From: Noviherbaspirillum sp. Root189
GTDB taxonomy: Bacteria > Pseudomonadota > Gammaproteobacteria > Burkholderiales > Burkholderiaceae_D
Length of the DNA stretch: 45,443 nt
NCBI RefSeq assembly: GCF_001428545.1
Contig: NZ_LMHZ01000028.1
Coordinates: 1-45,443, forward strand
Reading direction: 5' to 3'
In this document: positions 43,727 to 45,443 of the stretch, in pieces
Layout: the number at the start of each line of letters is the position of its first letter
How positions within the stretch are numbered: the stretch's first letter is position 1
Program-made: the position numbers and the translations under genes
Notes under the pieces: generated by a model
What the model was told of the DNA's origin: nothing
The model's input: only the letters and a program-made list of their open reading frames with translations
The model's database searches: none

Positions 43727-44953
43727 ATGGAATACGGAAAGGGAAGCACTAGTAACATCGTGGATAGCAGACAGAGTGCAGCTGCCGACCCCAAGAACAG
43801 TCCACAGCCCGTGCGGCGGATCGCCCACCTGGATATGGACTCATATTTTGCGTCCGTCGAGTTGCTGAAGTATCCAGATCTGAAAGGTGAGCCGGTTGTA
43901 GTGGGGGGACGGAGCGAGCACCAGCCGCAGCAAATGCCAGATGGCAGCCGTCGCTATGCGCGTCTCCGCGACTATGTCGGGCGAGGAGTAGTCACCACGT
44001 CGACATACGAGGCCAGGGCGCTTGGTGTTTTTTCTGGGATGCCGATGATGAAGTGCGCGAAACTGGCGCCGGATGCCATTTTGCTTGCTGCCGACTTCAA
44101 TCTGTATCGCCACTATTCCAGGCTGTTCAAAGCAGCTGTGGCTACGGTTGCACCGCATATCCAGAATCGTGGCATTGACGAGATATATATTGATTTGAGC
44201 CATGAGGTAGGGGAGACCCGCGAGCTCGCTCAACGCGTCAAGAACGCCGTGGTCGAAGCCACAGGACTGTCCTGCTCCATCTGTGTCGCGCCAAACCGTC
44301 TGCTCGCAAAGATAGGGTCCGATCTCGAGAAGCCGAATGGACTGACGATTCTGTCCGCCGATGACGTACCGACCCGGATTTGGCCGCTTGCAGCGAGCAA
44401 GATAAACGGTATCGGGCCGAAGGCAGCCGAGATACTCCGTGTCTTAGGCATCACGACGGTCGAAGAGTTGGCCGCCGCGGACGCCGGGCTTCTGCAGGAG
44501 CACTTCGGGCGCTCATACAGCGCATGGCTGTTGGAGGCGGCCCATGGTATCGATCACAGTGAAGTGGTGATGCATTCCGAGCCAAAGTCGATGAGTCGCG
44601 AGAGCACGTTTGAAACAGATTTGCATCCACGACTTGATCGCCTGGCTCTTGGCGAAGTCTTCACCAATCTGTGCGTGCGGGTGTCCGAAGACCTGGTGCG
44701 TAAACACTATGTTGGGAAGACGGTCGGGATCAAGCTACGCTTCCAGGGATTTCATACCGTGACGCGCGACATCACCTTGCCCGAGGCGACCAACGATCCC
44801 GTGCTTATTCGACGGGCGGCAAGTGAATGTCTGAAGCGGGTGACGCTGGATAAGCGCATACGGTTACTTGGCGTGAAAATGTCATCACTGACCAAAGTAG
44901 ATGAAGCGGGCGAACCTCGGCCACAGCAAGCCGACTTATTTGACTTCTCATAA
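43727..44953 (+). CDS. dinB: DNA polymerase IV (Y-family translesion polymerase)
   Basis: A 408-residue Y-family polymerase that copies past DNA lesions in the cytoplasm. The catalytic acids are visible: Asp in AHLDMDSYFASVE (with Tyr/Phe next to the steric-gate position) and the Asp-Glu pair in GIDEIYIDL. The palm, the thumb with the helix-hairpin-helix KINGIGPKAAEIL, and the little-finger domain follow. It ends with QADLFD, a beta-clamp-binding motif. The ATG at 43727 leaves a 37-residue lead before AHLDMD, with AAGGA 20 bases up; a GTG at 43811 is a shorter alternative. The segment GGRSEHQPQQMPDGSRRYAR is longer than in E. coli but usual in this order. The stop codon lies inside a hairpin. 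Confidence 0.93.
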   Translation: MEYGKGSTSNIVDSRQSAAADPKNSPQPVRRIAHLDMDSYFASVELLKYPDLKGEPVVVGGRSEHQPQQMPDGSRRYARLRDYVGRGVVTTSTYEARALGVFSGMPMMKCAKLAPDAILLAADFNLYRHYSRLFKAAVATVAPHIQNRGIDEIYIDLSHEVGETRELAQRVKNAVVEATGLSCSICVAPNRLLAKIGSDLEKPNGLTILSADDVPTRIWPLAASKINGIGPKAAEILRVLGITTVEELAAADAGLLQEHFGRSYSAWLLEAAHGIDHSEVVMHSEPKSMSRESTFETDLHPRLDRLALGEVFTNLCVRVSEDLVRKHYVGKTVGIKLRFQGFHTVTRDITLPEATNDPVLIRRAASECLKRVTLDKRIRLLGVKMSSLTKVDEAGEPRPQQADLFDFS

Positions 44954-44979
44954 GCGGTACCAACCGCGGCCCGCTTATG
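44949..44979 (+). terminator. Hairpin overlapping the dinB stop codon
   Basis: CATAAGCGG (44949-44957) is an exact reverse complement of CCGCTTATG (44971-44979), with a 13-base loop; the TAA stop is inside the left arm. No T-run follows, so Rho-independent termination is unproven. Confidence 0.45.
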
Positions 44980-45443
44980 GTGTCCGGTTACATCGGAAGA
45001 GGAGCCATTCGTAACATGTCGTCCTATGGCTGCTGACGGCCATTAGCGGATATCAGAAGTACACGACCGTATGGCCGCTTCCGCGCACATTCCGGGCGGT
45101 GCGACTACATAAAGGTTTAGAGTAGATTGTAGGGCAAAGCGAGGTATCGCCTTTGCCGCATATTGGAGGTTTGCCCCTTATGCGATCCTTCAACCGCGCC
45201 ATGCTGTCCGTACCAGTACCAGGCTGCGCCGACTGCATGCGATCCTGCGACGCTGCCCGAATAACGAAAGGAGTGGACATCCTGCTCGTTTCCTGTATGG
45301 TGGGCAACTGGACTTCGGGTCCCATCAAGCTGTATTTCGTTGTCGGTCTCTTCCCTCGTCTCGTTCTTCAACAGAGCGACTCCGTTTGAATCCCTTCAGT
45401 TAAGCCCCCTTGGTAGGGAGTCGCATTGGACATTATGTCCTTC
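44980..45443. other. 464-base gene-poor right end
   Basis: Open frames on both strands (for example the minus-strand frame 45117-45371) show no family features or ribosome sites, and none is supported. The window ends in this stretch. Confidence 0.35.

Noticed and set aside
40504-45056. A 14-base repeat, TTAGCGGATATCAG, at 40504-40517 and 45043-45056
   Set aside because: A few 14-base matches are expected by chance in 45 kb, flanks do not extend the match, and no mobile-element features are seen.
1-45443. CRISPR arrays, rRNA and tRNA genes
   Set aside because: No regularly spaced direct repeats, no rRNA-like segments and no tRNA cloverleaf with a T-loop consensus were seen by eye; a tRNA scan would settle this.

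Overview
The window looks like a chromosomal accessory region of a betaproteobacterium of the order Burkholderiales. The evidence is a Bug-type solute receptor, a DUF4148 secreted protein, a DinB of the type seen in that order, and moderately high GC in the genes with much AT-richer intergenic DNA. A DUF4214 remnant would fit Oxalobacteraceae, but genus cannot be decided from sequence reading alone. No rRNA, tRNA or CRISPR array was recognised.

Layout. (1) 85-960: wreckage of a tyrosine recombinase joined to a decayed IS3 element. (2) 1101-6352: a leftward catabolic set (CitE/HpcH-like CoA-ester lyase, class III CoA-transferase, PDC-hydrolase-like amidohydrolase, Bug receptor) with a divergent LysR regulator. 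(3) 6444-12000: single genes (GST-like protein, lipoprotein serine hydrolase, small DUF6582 protein) separated by gene fossils: IS630, response-regulator receiver and DUF4214 remnants. (4) 12142-26370: a long rightward cluster with an MFE-2-like SDR, a complete dipeptide/oligopeptide-type ABC transporter (two permeases, binding protein, two ATPases), an acyl-CoA ligase-like enzyme, a hydratase/3-hydroxyacyl-CoA dehydrogenase fusion, a thiolase, a double-TetR regulator and a second SDR. It reads as an import, CoA-activation and beta-oxidation unit for an unknown carboxylic acid. It has no acyl-CoA dehydrogenase. (5) 26396-28491: an IS graveyard (IS6, IS3 and IS30 fragments) with a PAS gene cut by the IS6 remnant. 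(6) 28590-31304: a GlxA-like AraC regulator divergent from a SAM methyltransferase, then a DUF4148 gene with a good terminator. (7) 31360-32867: two IS6-family elements back to back, the right one inserted into the left one. (8) 33491-42948: an organosulfur-acquisition-like region (TauD-type dioxygenase, NMT1/THI5-type binding protein, ATPase, permease, SfnB/DszC-like flavin oxidoreductase, SsuA-like binding protein, GNAT enzyme, and a second paralogous binding protein). (9) 42949-45443: gene-poor DNA with an orphan Fur-box-like palindrome, then dinB.

How the genes work together. Three nutrient-scavenging modules dominate, each pairing a periplasmic receptor with enzymes that would process the captured compound: Bug receptor with CoA-transfer and CoA-lyase chemistry, Dpp-type transporter with beta-oxidation, and a sulfonate-type transporter with oxygenases. 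IS debris lies at most module borders, consistent with assembly by repeated insertion and deletion. Substrates are not determined by the sequence. The most unusual items are the transporter/beta-oxidation cluster, its tandem TetR regulator and intercistronic hairpin, and the two paralogous receptors around one sulfonate-type transporter.
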